Source: Halobacteriovoraceae bacterium
GTDB lineage: Bacteria; Bdellovibrionota; Bacteriovoracia; Bacteriovoracales; Bacteriovoracaceae
Assembly: GCA_002715375.1 (NCBI GenBank)
Contig: PAZA01000061.1
Coordinates: forward strand, 1 to 34,354
DNA: 34,354 bases
Direction: 5' to 3'
Shown here: in pieces, positions 7,278 through 15,564 of the stretch
How the letters are laid out: every line of letters begins with the position of its first letter
Position numbering within the stretch: position 1 is the first letter of the stretch
Made by a program: the position numbers and the translations under genes
Notes under the pieces: model-generated
Told to the model about the DNA's origin: nothing
Database searches by the model: none
The model's input: only the letters and a program-made list of their open reading frames with translations

Positions 7278-9041
7278 ATGAAACAAAGTATAATTGAAAA
7301 AGCACAAGCATGGGTAAAAAACGATTATTTTAACGCAGAGTCAAAAAAAGAGATTCAACAACTTATCGATGCCAAAGATGAAAAAGAACTTACCGAAAGG
7401 TTTTACAAAGACTTATCCTTTGGGACTGGTGGGATAAGAAGTATTATTGGGCAAGGACTCAATAGAATTAATAAATATACCGTGAGGAAAGCAACACAGG
7501 CCCTTGCAGAAACAATCAAAACTCAAGACCCAATTGATGGGAAATATAAAGTGGCCATTTCTTACGATAATAGGCGCTTTTCCTTCGAGTTTGCAAAAGA
7601 AGCAGCTGGAGTATTTGCAGCAAACGGAATTCATTCTTATATTTACGAAAGGCTTAATCCTGTACCACTCCTTTCATTTTCGGTACGGCATCATAAAGCT
7701 CATGCAGGTGTCATGGTTACAGCTAGCCACAACCCTCCTGAATACAACGGTTACAAAGTGTATTGGAGTGATGGCGCTCAAGTTACACCGCCAAATGATC
7801 AAAATATTATTAAAAACTATTATGAAATTAAGGATTTCTCCACGATTAGTCATATTGATTTTGAAAGAGGGCTTGAAGAAGAACTCATCCATTGGGTAGG
7901 AAAAGATGTTGAAGATGCTTACTTTAAAATAACTGCACCCAATTGCCTGCGCCCTGAGCTCTGTAAAGAAAAAGGGAAAGAACTTAAAATTATTTTTACT
8001 CCAATCCATGGAACTGGTCTTGTTCCTTGCTCGAGGGCCCTAAAAGATATGGGGCTAGAAAACTTTATAGTTGTACCTGACCAAGCAGAACCAGATGAAA
8101 ATTTCCCTACAGTTAAAAGCCCTAACCCCGAGAACCCTGAGGCACTTGAAAAAGCTGTTTCCCTTATGAAAAAGGAAAATGCCGATATTGTTTTTGGGAC
8201 AGATCCTGACACTGATAGGCTAGGCATAGCTCTTCCCTACAAAGGACAAATTGTTTATCCAAATGGTAATCAAATAGGCCTTCTCATGCTCAACTATATT
8301 CTTGAAACAAAAAAAGAAAAAAACGAGCTACCTGCAAACCCTTACTTCATTAATACCATTGTCACGAGTCCTCTCCAAAAAGTTATTGCTGAAAAATACG
8401 GTCTAGATACTGAATGCACACTAACTGGCTTTAAGTGGATTTGTTCAAAAATGAAACAAATTGAAGAAAGCGAACCCCATAGGAACTTTGTGTTTTCCAC
8501 GGAGGAGTCTTTTGGCTATATGAACCATAACCATGTAAGGGATAAAGATGGTGTCGCTTCTGTTGCTCTGATGGCCGAAATTGCCCTTTGGTATAAAACA
8601 AGAGGAATGAATCTCATTGATGCTCTTGATGAAATATATGAGAAATTTGGATACTCTAAAGAAAATCTCCTTTGTCTAAATTATTATGGAAAAGAAGGAG
8701 CAGAAAAAATTGAACGCATTATGGATAGGTTTCGAGAAACAATAAAGGAAAATTTTCAAGGTCAACCTATTCAGTCCATAGAAGATTATGAAAAGGGTGA
8801 ACTCTATAACCTTGAAACAAAGTCTTCCCAAAAGTTCGATTTTCCCCCAAGTAATGTCCTTTGTTACAACCTCAAATCAGGAGATCGAATTTGCGTAAGA
8901 CCTTCGGGAACAGAACCAAAGATTAAATTTTATATCATGATTAATGAAAGCAAAGGCTCACTTGAAGAAAAGAAAAAGTCTGCTGATAGCAAAATAGAAA
9001 AAACTCTTGCCTTCATTAAAGACCAAGCAGAACTTGCTTAA
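7278..9041 (+). CDS. Phospho-sugar mutase (phosphoglucomutase/phosphomannomutase)
   Basis: This cytosolic alpha-D-phosphohexomutase interconverts hexose 1- and 6-phosphates, feeding glycogen, cell-wall and polysaccharide sugars. At 587 residues it matches the long PgcA/PGM2-like branch. The four domain signatures are in order: the active-site serine loop TASHNPPEYNGYK (Ser150 carries the phosphate), the Mg2+ loop DPDTDR (Asp309, Asp311, Asp313), the sugar-binding loop EESFGY (409-414), and the phosphate-binding RPSGTEPK (541-548). An N-terminal FGTGGIR (48-54) supplies a further active-site loop. ATG at 7278 follows GAAGGATT. It is read in the same direction as queC, 62 bases away, but there is no functional link. 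Substrate preference (glucose versus mannose) cannot be read from sequence. Confidence 0.93.
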   Translation: MKQSIIEKAQAWVKNDYFNAESKKEIQQLIDAKDEKELTERFYKDLSFGTGGIRSIIGQGLNRINKYTVRKATQALAETIKTQDPIDGKYKVAISYDNRRFSFEFAKEAAGVFAANGIHSYIYERLNPVPLLSFSVRHHKAHAGVMVTASHNPPEYNGYKVYWSDGAQVTPPNDQNIIKNYYEIKDFSTISHIDFERGLEEELIHWVGKDVEDAYFKITAPNCLRPELCKEKGKELKIIFTPIHGTGLVPCSRALKDMGLENFIVVPDQAEPDENFPTVKSPNPENPEALEKAVSLMKKENADIVFGTDPDTDRLGIALPYKGQIVYPNGNQIGLLMLNYILETKKEKNELPANPYFINTIVTSPLQKVIAEKYGLDTECTLTGFKWICSKMKQIEESEPHRNFVFSTEESFGYMNHNHVRDKDGVASVALMAEIALWYKTRGMNLIDALDEIYEKFGYSKENLLCLNYYGKEGAEKIERIMDRFRETIKENFQGQPIQSIEDYEKGELYNLETKSSQKFDFPPSNVLCYNLKSGDRICVRPSGTEPKIKFYIMINESKGSLEEKKKSADSKIEKTLAFIKDQAELA

Positions 9042-9103
9042 AAATGTAATAATTTTAAACTAGGATAAACTTGAACCTAATAAAAAATTGAGGTCGACTG
9101 AGA

Positions 9104-9820
9104 ATGATTCAGAAAAAATCAAATGGAAAATCAAATGAATTGGCCATTGCCCTTGTGAGTGGTGGAATGGATTCCCTTGTCTCTGCAGCTATGGCAAATG
9201 AAAACCATCATCATATGGCCTTTTTGCACCTCAATTATGGTCAGAAAACAGAAGAAAGAGAATTAGAGAGCTTTGGAAAAATTGCCGATTTTTACAACGT
9301 TCCTGTAGAAAGAAGAAAAGTCATTGATGTTACTTTTCTTAGCCAAATCGGCGGAAGCTCACTTACTGATAATAAAATGGATGTTACCTCCTACCAGGGT
9401 GATAGTGAAGAAATTCCCACAAGCTACGTTCCATTTAGAAACACTCATATTGTGGCCATGGCAGTTAGTTGGGCAGAAGTTATTGGCGCAAAAAAAATCT
9501 ATATTGGTGCCGTAGCTGAAGACTCATCTGGTTACCCTGATTGCCGTCCCTCTTACTATAAAGCGCTCAATGCTTTAGTTAAAGAAGGAACAAAAGACGG
9601 AGATATTGAAGTTGTCACACCTGTCATAGAATTAAAAAAGTCAGACATCGTTAAGAAGGCCCTCAGTTTAAAAGCACCTCTGGAGTTAACATGGTCTTGC
9701 TACTCTAGTGAAGATAAGGCTTGTGGAATATGTGACTCTTGCGCTTTAAGATTAAAAGCTTTTCAATTGGCAGGAGTTGATGACCCTCTCCCTTATCATA
9801 AAAGACCAAGCTATCTTTAA
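9104..9820 (+). CDS. queC: 7-cyano-7-deazaguanine synthase QueC
   Basis: QueC converts 7-carboxy-7-deazaguanine to preQ0 with ATP and ammonia, in the queuosine tRNA-modification pathway. The 238-residue protein has the N-type ATP-pyrophosphatase loop SGGMDS, the family segment SYVPFRNTH, and a C-terminal zinc site with four cysteines (WSCYSS...CGICDSC), all as in typical QueC. The start ATG at 9104 has GAGG about 10 bases upstream. No queD, queE or queF is adjacent, so the rest of the pathway is encoded elsewhere. No feature suggests the DNA-modification (dpd) context: there are no neighbouring DNA transglycosylase genes. Assignment is firm. Confidence 0.95.
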   Translation: MIQKKSNGKSNELAIALVSGGMDSLVSAAMANENHHHMAFLHLNYGQKTEERELESFGKIADFYNVPVERRKVIDVTFLSQIGGSSLTDNKMDVTSYQGDSEEIPTSYVPFRNTHIVAMAVSWAEVIGAKKIYIGAVAEDSSGYPDCRPSYYKALNALVKEGTKDGDIEVVTPVIELKKSDIVKKALSLKAPLELTWSCYSSEDKACGICDSCALRLKAFQLAGVDDPLPYHKRPSYL

Positions 9821-9859
9821 AAAAGCACCTTGTATCTTTGACCTAATTTTTGTAGGTAG

Positions 9860-9882
9860 AGTCAAATACTATTTGGCTTTAT
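9860..9882 (+). terminator. Weak hairpin after queC
   Basis: AGTCAAAT (9860-9867) pairs with ATTTGGCT (9871-9878) with one G-U pair and a 3-base loop, followed by TTATC. The U tract is poor, so termination here is uncertain. Confidence 0.3.
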
Positions 9883-9978
9883 CTAAATTAACTTTGAGTT
9901 AAGAGATTATTTTTTTAAATTAATTTATCTCTAAAACATTTGTGCCACTATTTTGTGCTATTTTTTAGAGTTATCAGA

Positions 9979-10935
9979 TTAAAAGTCGATGACTTTTATT
10001 TTTTTAGACTTCTTAGATATTATTCCTTCTGGCAAGGCCTTTAAAATTTCTTCCTCCAAGGCGTCTACCATCTCCTCTTTGTGAAAAAAACGACTAAGGA
10101 CAATAGAAACCTCACGTGTTGGCACCTTACCCGAAAAAGACCTGATTAATGAACTCTCCTGCTTTGATTTATCATATAGTGTGGAAAGAAAAGGAACGAG
10201 TGTAAGTCCTTCATTTCTTTTGACAAGATTTTTAAGAGTTTCTAATTGCCCCCCCTCAAAGGTTATATTTTTGCCTCTTTCTTCTTTTAACTCTTTTTTA
10301 GAATCAGGGGAGCAGATGTTAAGTGTTTGATCTCTAAAGCAATGCCCCTCCGTTAATACCCATAGGGTTTGCCCGCTTAAATCATCCTGGTCTATTTTTT
10401 TTCTTTTTAGTAATGGGTTTGTTGAAGATAAATAGGCCAAAAAAGGTTCATAAAAAAGAACCCTTTCAAAGAATTGATCCTTTTCCAAGGGAGTTACAAG
10501 AAGCCCTACATCTAATTTATCATTTTCAAGAAGCTCAATAATTTCATGAGTTTGGTGTTCATTGATAACAAGATCAATAGATGGGTATTTATTTAAAAAT
10601 GAATCTAAAAAAAGAGGTATCAAATAAGGTGCCAAGGTCGGTATAACTCCAACTTTCAGTTCACCCTTGAGTGGGTTAAGAGTTTTTGATGCAATATCTT
10701 TAAGTTTACTGGCCTCACCCAAAACAATTTTGGCTTGTTCTATAAACAATTTTCCCTTTAAAGTAACTTTTAAAGGGACTTTTCCACGATCAAAAATAAT
10801 GAGCCCAAGTTCTTCCTCTAGCCTTTGAACCTGCATACTTAGGGTCGGTTGAGTAATATGACAAGACTCTGCTGCCTTTTTAAAGTTTCTATGTTTATGA
10901 ATCGCAAGTACGTATTCTAGCTGAGTTAGGGTCAT
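9979..10935 (-). CDS. oxyR: Peroxide-sensing LysR regulator OxyR
   Basis: OxyR senses H2O2 through a reversible disulfide and then activates peroxide-defence genes. The 318-residue protein has an N-terminal LysR winged helix-turn-helix (FKKAAESCHITQPTLSMQVQ, about residues 18-37) and an effector domain. The redox segment EGHCFRDQTLNIC places cysteines at Cys199 and Cys208, exactly the numbering of the E. coli OxyR sensing pair. This separates it from generic LysR proteins. The C-terminus has a short basic extension. It is divergent from the rubrerythrin-like gene with 132 bases between, the standard LysR arrangement, and a clear dyad lies in that gap. It likely controls the rubrerythrin block and perhaps itself. 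Confidence 0.92.
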   Translation of the reverse strand: MTLTQLEYVLAIHKHRNFKKAAESCHITQPTLSMQVQRLEEELGLIIFDRGKVPLKVTLKGKLFIEQAKIVLGEASKLKDIASKTLNPLKGELKVGVIPTLAPYLIPLFLDSFLNKYPSIDLVINEHQTHEIIELLENDKLDVGLLVTPLEKDQFFERVLFYEPFLAYLSSTNPLLKRKKIDQDDLSGQTLWVLTEGHCFRDQTLNICSPDSKKELKEERGKNITFEGGQLETLKNLVKRNEGLTLVPFLSTLYDKSKQESSLIRSFSGKVPTREVSIVLSRFFHKEEMVDALEEEILKALPEGIISKKSKKIKVIDF

Positions 10936-10966
10936 AAGCCCCTCAATCCTATGTTAGATTTTCTCT

Positions 10967-11001
10967 ATGATTGTATCATTAATATCGAATTTATCGATAT
11001 T
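10967..11001. promoter_or_regulatory. Two adjacent dyads, probable OxyR operator
   Basis: AATATCGA-ATTTA-TCGATATT (10981-11001) is a perfect 21-base inverted repeat containing the LysR-type T-N11-A core (TCGAATTTATCGA). A second dyad, ATGAT-TGT-ATCAT (10967-10979), is centred 18 bases away, as expected for a tetrameric LysR regulator contacting two sites. A possible -10 (TATTAT, 11013-11018) for the rubrerythrin gene would place the dyad over the -35, fitting activation. Regulator assignment is inference from the adjacent oxyR. Confidence 0.55.
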
Positions 11002-11067
11002 GGCTTTAGCGGTATTATGGGAAAATAAGTTATTAAAAAAAATTAAACAAAAAAAGGGGAAAAAAAC

Positions 11068-11487
11068 ATGGCCGATTTAAAGGGAACCAAAACCCATCAA
11101 AACTTAAAGGATGCCTTTGCTGGAGAATCCCAAGCAAACAGACGCTACCTCTATTTTGCTAAGGTTGCAGACGTTGAAGGTTATCCGGAAATTGCAGCAA
11201 ACTTTAGAGACACTGCCGAGGGTGAAACTGGTCACGCTCATGGGCACCTAGATTATCTTAAAAAAGTTGGTGATCCGGCAACAGGGCTACCTATTGGAGA
11301 CTCTACTCTTAACTTGAAAGCTGCAGTTGAAGGAGAAACCCACGAGTACACTGACATGTATCCAGGGATGGCCAAAACTGCTAGAGAAGAGGGTTTTGAA
11401 GAAATTGCTGACTGGTTTGAAACTCTGGCCAAAGCTGAGAAGTCTCATGCGGGCCGATTTCAAAAAATGCTAGAAACAATCGATTAA
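11068..11487 (+). CDS. Rubrerythrin-like diiron protein without rubredoxin domain
   Basis: This 139-residue four-helix ferritin-like protein probably reduces H2O2 at a diiron centre in the cytosol. Metal-ligand helices are visible: [15 protein letters not shown] (near Glu19), [10 protein letters not shown] (about 51-60), [15 protein letters not shown] (about 88-102) and EKSHAGRF (about 124-131). It lacks the C-terminal rubredoxin (no CxxC pair), unlike classical rubrerythrin, so electrons must come from another protein. The GlpC-like Fe-S protein downstream is the obvious candidate, though this is inference. The start has AAGGGG about 8 bases upstream. It is divergent from oxyR, and a long hairpin at 11538-11590 separates it from the next gene. 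Confidence 0.9.
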   Translation: MADLKGTKTHQNLKDAFAGESQANRRYLYFAKVADVEGYPEIAANFRDTAEGETGHAHGHLDYLKKVGDPATGLPIGDSTLNLKAAVEGETHEYTDMYPGMAKTAREEGFEEIADWFETLAKAEKSHAGRFQKMLETID

Positions 11488-11537
11488 AACTTTTGTTTCT
11501 TTTATTTTAATTTAGTTTTGTATTTTTTACCTTAGTT

Positions 11538-11597
11538 AAAGAAGCAAACCAGTCCGATCTCATTAAGAGAACAGATTGGTTTGCTTCTTTTGTTTTC
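11538..11597 (+). terminator. Long 17-bp hairpin, terminator or attenuator
   Basis: AAAGAAGCAAACCAGTC (11538-11554) pairs with GATTGGTTTGCTTCTTT (11574-11590) with one G-U. The loop holds a small inner hairpin (TCTC/GAGA). TTTTGTTTTC overlaps and follows the stem. It lies between the rubrerythrin-like gene and the Fe-S protein gene, so it may end or reduce transcription after the first gene. Confidence 0.65.
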
Positions 11598-11642
11598 ACA
11601 GTTGATTTTTAAAGATCAAGCTAAAAGCTAGGAGTGAGGTTT

Positions 11643-13001
11643 ATGAGTGAAAAGGGGCCCATTTCTTATTTGCCAACCGATGGACTCACCTACGACCCTG
11701 AAGACGAAAAGTATTGGAGTGAAGAATCACTTCAAAAAGAAATCACAAGGGCCTTCGAGATTTGTCATGGATGCCGAATGTGCTTTAAGTATTGTGATTC
11801 TTTTCCCAACCTTTTTAAATTCATTGACGACAACCATGATGGGGACGTAACTAAATTGTCCGTATTAGAAACTCAAAATGTTATGGATAATTGCTTCCAA
11901 TGCAAACTATGCGAAGTTCAGTGCCCTTATACTCCAAGAGATAAGCACGAATTTTTACTCGATTTTCCAAAATTAGTTCACCGTTACAGGGCCATAAAAA
12001 CGAAAAAGGAAGGCGTCCCTTTTAAAGATAAAATGATCTCTAATGCTGATAAAGCTGGCCTTCTTTCCAGACTCAGCCTCGGTATGGCCAATGTTATGAA
12101 TAGAGTCAAAGTCCATAGAATATTTCTTGAAAAATTAATGGGTATTCATAGAGATAAGCTCCTTCCTGAATTCGCCAAAACAACCTTCGAAAAACTTGCT
12201 AAAAAATTAAATAAAATAAAAAAACCTGATCCTGAAATTGAAGTGGTCCTCTTTCAAACATGCTACGTTCAAAATAATGAGCCTCAAATAGGAAGGGACA
12301 CGTTAGAAGTTTATGAAAAAAATAAAGTTAATATTGCTTGCGTGGAAGGACTGGCTTGCTGTGGAATGCCTTCTTGGGAACATGGAGATTTAGAAACACT
12401 AAGAAAGAATGCCAAAATAAATTTGGATAAATTAACTCCTTTTGTCGAAAAAGGGGCCAAAATTATAGGGATTAACCCTACCTGCACGATGATGCTCCGT
12501 AATGAGTATCCTGGGCTCGTAGCAAAAGAAGATAGAGAACAGGCAAAAAAATGCGCTGAAGCTGTTATGGAAACGAGTGAGTTTTTATGGTCTATTCGAA
12601 AAGAAGAAAGATTTAATACGGAATTTAAGTCGACACCAGGGAAGTCCGTAGCCTATCACTCACCTTGCCATTTAAGAGCGCAAGCTGTTGGCTTTAAAGG
12701 AAGAGACCTCCTCAGAAAAATCCCCGGCGTCACCCCAAAAAGTGTTATGGAATGCTGTGGTCATGACGGTACATTTGCCATGAAAAAAGAAACTTTTGAA
12801 GCCAGTATCAAAGTTGGCAAAAAATCCTTTGAAGGTATGAAAGAAGCCGAAACTGAGGTCTGGTCAACGGAATGTCCTTTGGCAGCACTTCAATTTTCTC
12901 AACACGCAGGGGTAAAACCCTTGCATCCCATGAGTATTTTAGCGAAGGCCTACAGAGAAAATGGCTTTAAAACAAAAGTTAAAAAAAATGATGATAAATA
13001 A
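11643..13001 (+). CDS. GlpC-like Fe-S/CCG-domain oxidoreductase
   Basis: This 452-residue protein resembles the GlpC/HdrD-type electron-transfer proteins. The N-terminal part carries two [4Fe-4S] motifs (Cys41, 44, 47, 51 and Cys84, 87, 90, 94 followed by Pro). Two CCG domains follow: CYVQNNEPQIG...ACCGMP and SPCHLRAQ...ECCGHDG, which in heterodisulfide reductases bind a further cluster. I chose ATG 11643 over a GTG three codons upstream because AGGAG lies 8 bases before it. With the rubrerythrin-like gene before and DUF3501 after, it matches a gene trio I know from other proteobacteria. A role as electron donor to the diiron protein is likely but inferred. True GlpC is unlikely, because glpA and glpB are absent. 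Confidence 0.85.
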   Translation: MSEKGPISYLPTDGLTYDPEDEKYWSEESLQKEITRAFEICHGCRMCFKYCDSFPNLFKFIDDNHDGDVTKLSVLETQNVMDNCFQCKLCEVQCPYTPRDKHEFLLDFPKLVHRYRAIKTKKEGVPFKDKMISNADKAGLLSRLSLGMANVMNRVKVHRIFLEKLMGIHRDKLLPEFAKTTFEKLAKKLNKIKKPDPEIEVVLFQTCYVQNNEPQIGRDTLEVYEKNKVNIACVEGLACCGMPSWEHGDLETLRKNAKINLDKLTPFVEKGAKIIGINPTCTMMLRNEYPGLVAKEDREQAKKCAEAVMETSEFLWSIRKEERFNTEFKSTPGKSVAYHSPCHLRAQAVGFKGRDLLRKIPGVTPKSVMECCGHDGTFAMKKETFEASIKVGKKSFEGMKEAETEVWSTECPLAALQFSQHAGVKPLHPMSILAKAYRENGFKTKVKKNDDK

Positions 13002-13020
13002 AGAGAAAAAGGGTTAAATA

Positions 13021-13605
13021 ATGTTTCCTAACCAAAAAAATGGATTAACTATGAAAAGAGTACAAAGAGAAGATATTTTAGACTTTATGACTTATGAAGA
13101 TACTAGAGATCGTGTGAGAAAGAACACACTTTCCATTAAAAAGGATAGAAGAATACACCTGGGAGAACACCTTACCTTTCTATTTGAAAATACAGAAACG
13201 ATTAAATATCAAATTCAAGAAATGGTTAGAACGGAAAGGATCGTTCGTGAATCTGATATTCTCCACGAAATAAAAACATATAATGAACTTTTAGGAGAGA
13301 AAGGTGGCCTTGGATGTACACTCCTAATCGAAATAAGTGATAGCGAAAAAAGAGACCAACTACTTAAAAAGTGGCTTTCTCTTCCCAAACACATCTATCT
13401 TATTTTGGAAAATGGCAAAAGAACTTATGCTGAGTTTGACTCCAGACAGGTGGGAGAAAACCGTCTTTCATCTGTCCAATACCTAAAATTTAATTGTGAT
13501 GCTCAAAATCCAATTAAGATAGGTTGTGATCACGAAGACTTGAATATTGAAAGCCCTTTAAAAGAAGAACAGAAAGCTGCTCTTTTAAAGGACCTCCAGG
13601 ATTGA
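13021..13605 (+). CDS. DUF3501 family protein
   Basis: This 194-residue soluble protein is recognised by the family core HLGEHLTFLFENTETIKYQIQEM and RTERIVRE in the first third. DUF3501 proteins have no proven activity, but they commonly follow a rubrerythrin and a CCG-domain Fe-S protein, exactly as here. That suggests a part in peroxide reduction or in maturing or coupling that system. It starts 19 bases after the Fe-S gene with AAAGGG about 7 bases upstream. Met11 (13051) is an alternative start closer to the family N-terminus (MKRVQRED). It probably shares a transcript with the Fe-S gene. The 3' end converges on the nucleotidase gene. Confidence 0.85.
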   Translation: MFPNQKNGLTMKRVQREDILDFMTYEDTRDRVRKNTLSIKKDRRIHLGEHLTFLFENTETIKYQIQEMVRTERIVRESDILHEIKTYNELLGEKGGLGCTLLIEISDSEKRDQLLKKWLSLPKHIYLILENGKRTYAEFDSRQVGENRLSSVQYLKFNCDAQNPIKIGCDHEDLNIESPLKEEQKAALLKDLQD

Positions 13606-13649
13606 AGTTTTACTTAAGATGTGTTCTTAAGAAATTTAAAACTCATTAA

Positions 13650-15359
13650 CTAGTTGGACTGAATTGTATCCACTGAATAGTCTTTTCCTAAGACTTTTTT
13701 CTTCTGTTTAAGGAAATCAATGAAGACCAAAGAGTCTCTATACTCTATCCCTTCATGAATTCCATATTTCTTATGTGATTTAACTTTTTCCATATTGGGG
13801 TAACCATCCCTACCCTTAGTAAGAAAACATGTAGAAGCTATATCAAACAATTGATCCTTAAGAACCTTTCCGTTGGAGTAGACCTTTTTTAAAGAACTAT
13901 TTGGTGTAAGTGAGGGGTTTCCTTTTTCTATATTTACATAGAGTTCTTTAATCCTATCTCCTGCGACAGAAAATCGGACACCGCTAAAATGAGTTGCTCT
14001 ATACTTAGTAGCTTTGTAAATTTTTTCCAAATAATCTACAAGTTCTTTTGTTTTAATTTTTACGTGACAAAGCTCATTATTAAAAGGCATGAGGGCCAGA
14101 ATATCTCTCCTCGTAATCGTTCCTTTATTTAGATCTATTCTTAATCCTCCGTTGTTGAAAAAGCAAATATCTCCATGAGTAATATAACAAATAGCGTGGG
14201 ATACAAGTCTTCCTAAATTGGTCTCCCTACCCCGCCCTCTTCCTCTACCATCAAAATTTGAATCAATTGTGGCGAATGCTTCATCTAATTTTACGGGATA
14301 TTTTTTGTAAAAGTTTCTTAAATAAGAACTAACTTTAGTGTCCTCTTTCACAACCCTATTTTTAACTTTACCAATATTGTTTACATCCTCCCTTCTTGCA
14401 AAATCAGAACTTACTGCTTTGTAATTGACTCCAAGAAGATCGTAAGAAGAGATTTCATACTTTCTATTCCCAAAAAGCTTAACCTCCATCTTCCCTAGAT
14501 ACTTTCCCCACTCTCCAGCTTGAACAATGGCCACTCCGTTTACAACATGAGGCTCGACAAGCGCCTTTTGAGTATGGCCTCCAACGATAATATCTAAATA
14601 TTTTTTCCCAATTTCTTTCGCGAGGGAGAAATCTGCTGGAAATCCACGATGCATTCCTGCAACAAAATATCCCAGATGGGTTAAAGCAACTGTTAAGTCC
14701 GGTTTAATTTCACGGTTAAGCTTGGGAAGAAGCCTTTTTGCTTCTTCCAAAGCAGGCCTAAAAATTACATCTTTCACTTTAGTAAACTTAGCCGTTTCTT
14801 CAGTTGTAAGACCTACAATTAAAACCTTTTTATCTCCCACCATTTTTACAATGTAAGGTTTAAAAGGTCGGTCCTTATCTTTATGTATAGAAGAATTAAA
14901 TTTTTTCTTTCCTTTTGAGTAATATATATTTGCTGCAAGAAATGGAAATTTACTCCAACTTTGTTGCTTAAGAAGAACTTTAAAAGGATTATCAAATTCA
15001 TGATTACCAATACTCATAGCATCGTATCCCATCATATTCATTGCACGAAAATCAGGTTCAGCATCAAAAAAATCAGACTCTGGGGTCCCAGTATTAATAT
15101 CTCCTCCAGATAATAAGAGGACACTCTTTCTTTCTTTTTTAGCAACTTCTCTTAATTGATCAATAAGGGTTTTTCGAGCGGCCATTCCAAAAATTCTTTG
15201 CTTAGGATCTTGGATGTAATGACCATGATGATCGTTTGTATGTAAAAGAACCAATTGATTGGCAAAACCATATTGAGAAAAGGTTAAAAATATATAAATC
15301 GGAAAAAAGAAAATTACCTTTTTAAGCTTTCTACTATTCAATGACAAAAAAACCTTCAT
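13650..15359 (-). CDS. Secreted 5'-nucleotidase/cyclic phosphodiesterase (UshA/CpdB-like)
   Basis: This 569-residue exported metallophosphatase probably dephosphorylates nucleotides in the periplasm for nucleoside uptake. A signal peptide (basic n-region, hydrophobic about 13-28, likely cleavage after GFA33) precedes the calcineurin-like domain with dimetal motifs: HTNDHHGH (40-47), SGGDINTG (Asp87), IGNHEFDN (118-124), ALTHLGY and GGHTQ. The C-terminal substrate domain follows: NLGRLVSHAI and FFNNGGLRIDL, with RRDILALMPFNNEL. ATG 15357-15359 follows GGAGAT. It is divergent from rmuC. Nucleotidase versus 2',3'-cyclic phosphodiesterase cannot be separated here, so no symbol is given. There is no anchor, so it is periplasmic or released. 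Confidence 0.88.
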   Translation of the reverse strand: MKVFLSLNSRKLKKVIFFFPIYIFLTFSQYGFANQLVLLHTNDHHGHYIQDPKQRIFGMAARKTLIDQLREVAKKERKSVLLLSGGDINTGTPESDFFDAEPDFRAMNMMGYDAMSIGNHEFDNPFKVLLKQQSWSKFPFLAANIYYSKGKKKFNSSIHKDKDRPFKPYIVKMVGDKKVLIVGLTTEETAKFTKVKDVIFRPALEEAKRLLPKLNREIKPDLTVALTHLGYFVAGMHRGFPADFSLAKEIGKKYLDIIVGGHTQKALVEPHVVNGVAIVQAGEWGKYLGKMEVKLFGNRKYEISSYDLLGVNYKAVSSDFARREDVNNIGKVKNRVVKEDTKVSSYLRNFYKKYPVKLDEAFATIDSNFDGRGRGRGRETNLGRLVSHAICYITHGDICFFNNGGLRIDLNKGTITRRDILALMPFNNELCHVKIKTKELVDYLEKIYKATKYRATHFSGVRFSVAGDRIKELYVNIEKGNPSLTPNSSLKKVYSNGKVLKDQLFDIASTCFLTKGRDGYPNMEKVKSHKKYGIHEGIEYRDSLVFIDFLKQKKKVLGKDYSVDTIQSN

Positions 15360-15386
15360 TTTATCTCCACTACTTTTTTAAACATA

Positions 15387-15407
15387 CTAATTATGATTCT
15401 AATTATA
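15387..15407 (-). promoter_or_regulatory. Candidate -10 with direct repeat, nucleotidase promoter
   Basis: A consensus -10 (TATAAT on the minus strand, plus positions 15402-15407) lies about 43 bases before the nucleotidase ATG. It overlaps two perfect copies of CTAATTAT (15387-15394 and 15399-15406) at a 12-base spacing, a possible regulator site. No convincing -35 is visible. Confidence 0.35.
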
Positions 15408-15564
15408 CCTTTTATAATGATTTACAAAAATGAAGCTATAAAATGCCATTAGAATAGTTCTACTTATGTCCGACAATTTCAATAGGGAAAAAACACTCCC
15501 AACTTACAATGCCAAGCACAAAAACATATCCGTTAAAGAGAGCTTTACCTAAGGAAGTACTTTT

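Noticed and set aside
9104-9820. QueC as part of a 7-deazaguanine DNA-modification island
   Set aside because: No dpd-type transglycosylase, helicase or nuclease partners lie next to it; ordinary tRNA queuosine synthesis is sufficient.
11643-13001. Calling the Fe-S/CCG protein glycerol-3-phosphate dehydrogenase subunit C
   Set aside because: glpA and glpB are absent, and the rubrerythrin/DUF3501 context points to a different role.
13613-13631. CTTAAGA/TCTTAAG hairpin as terminator between convergent genes
   Set aside because: Stem is short and AT-rich and no U run follows on either strand.
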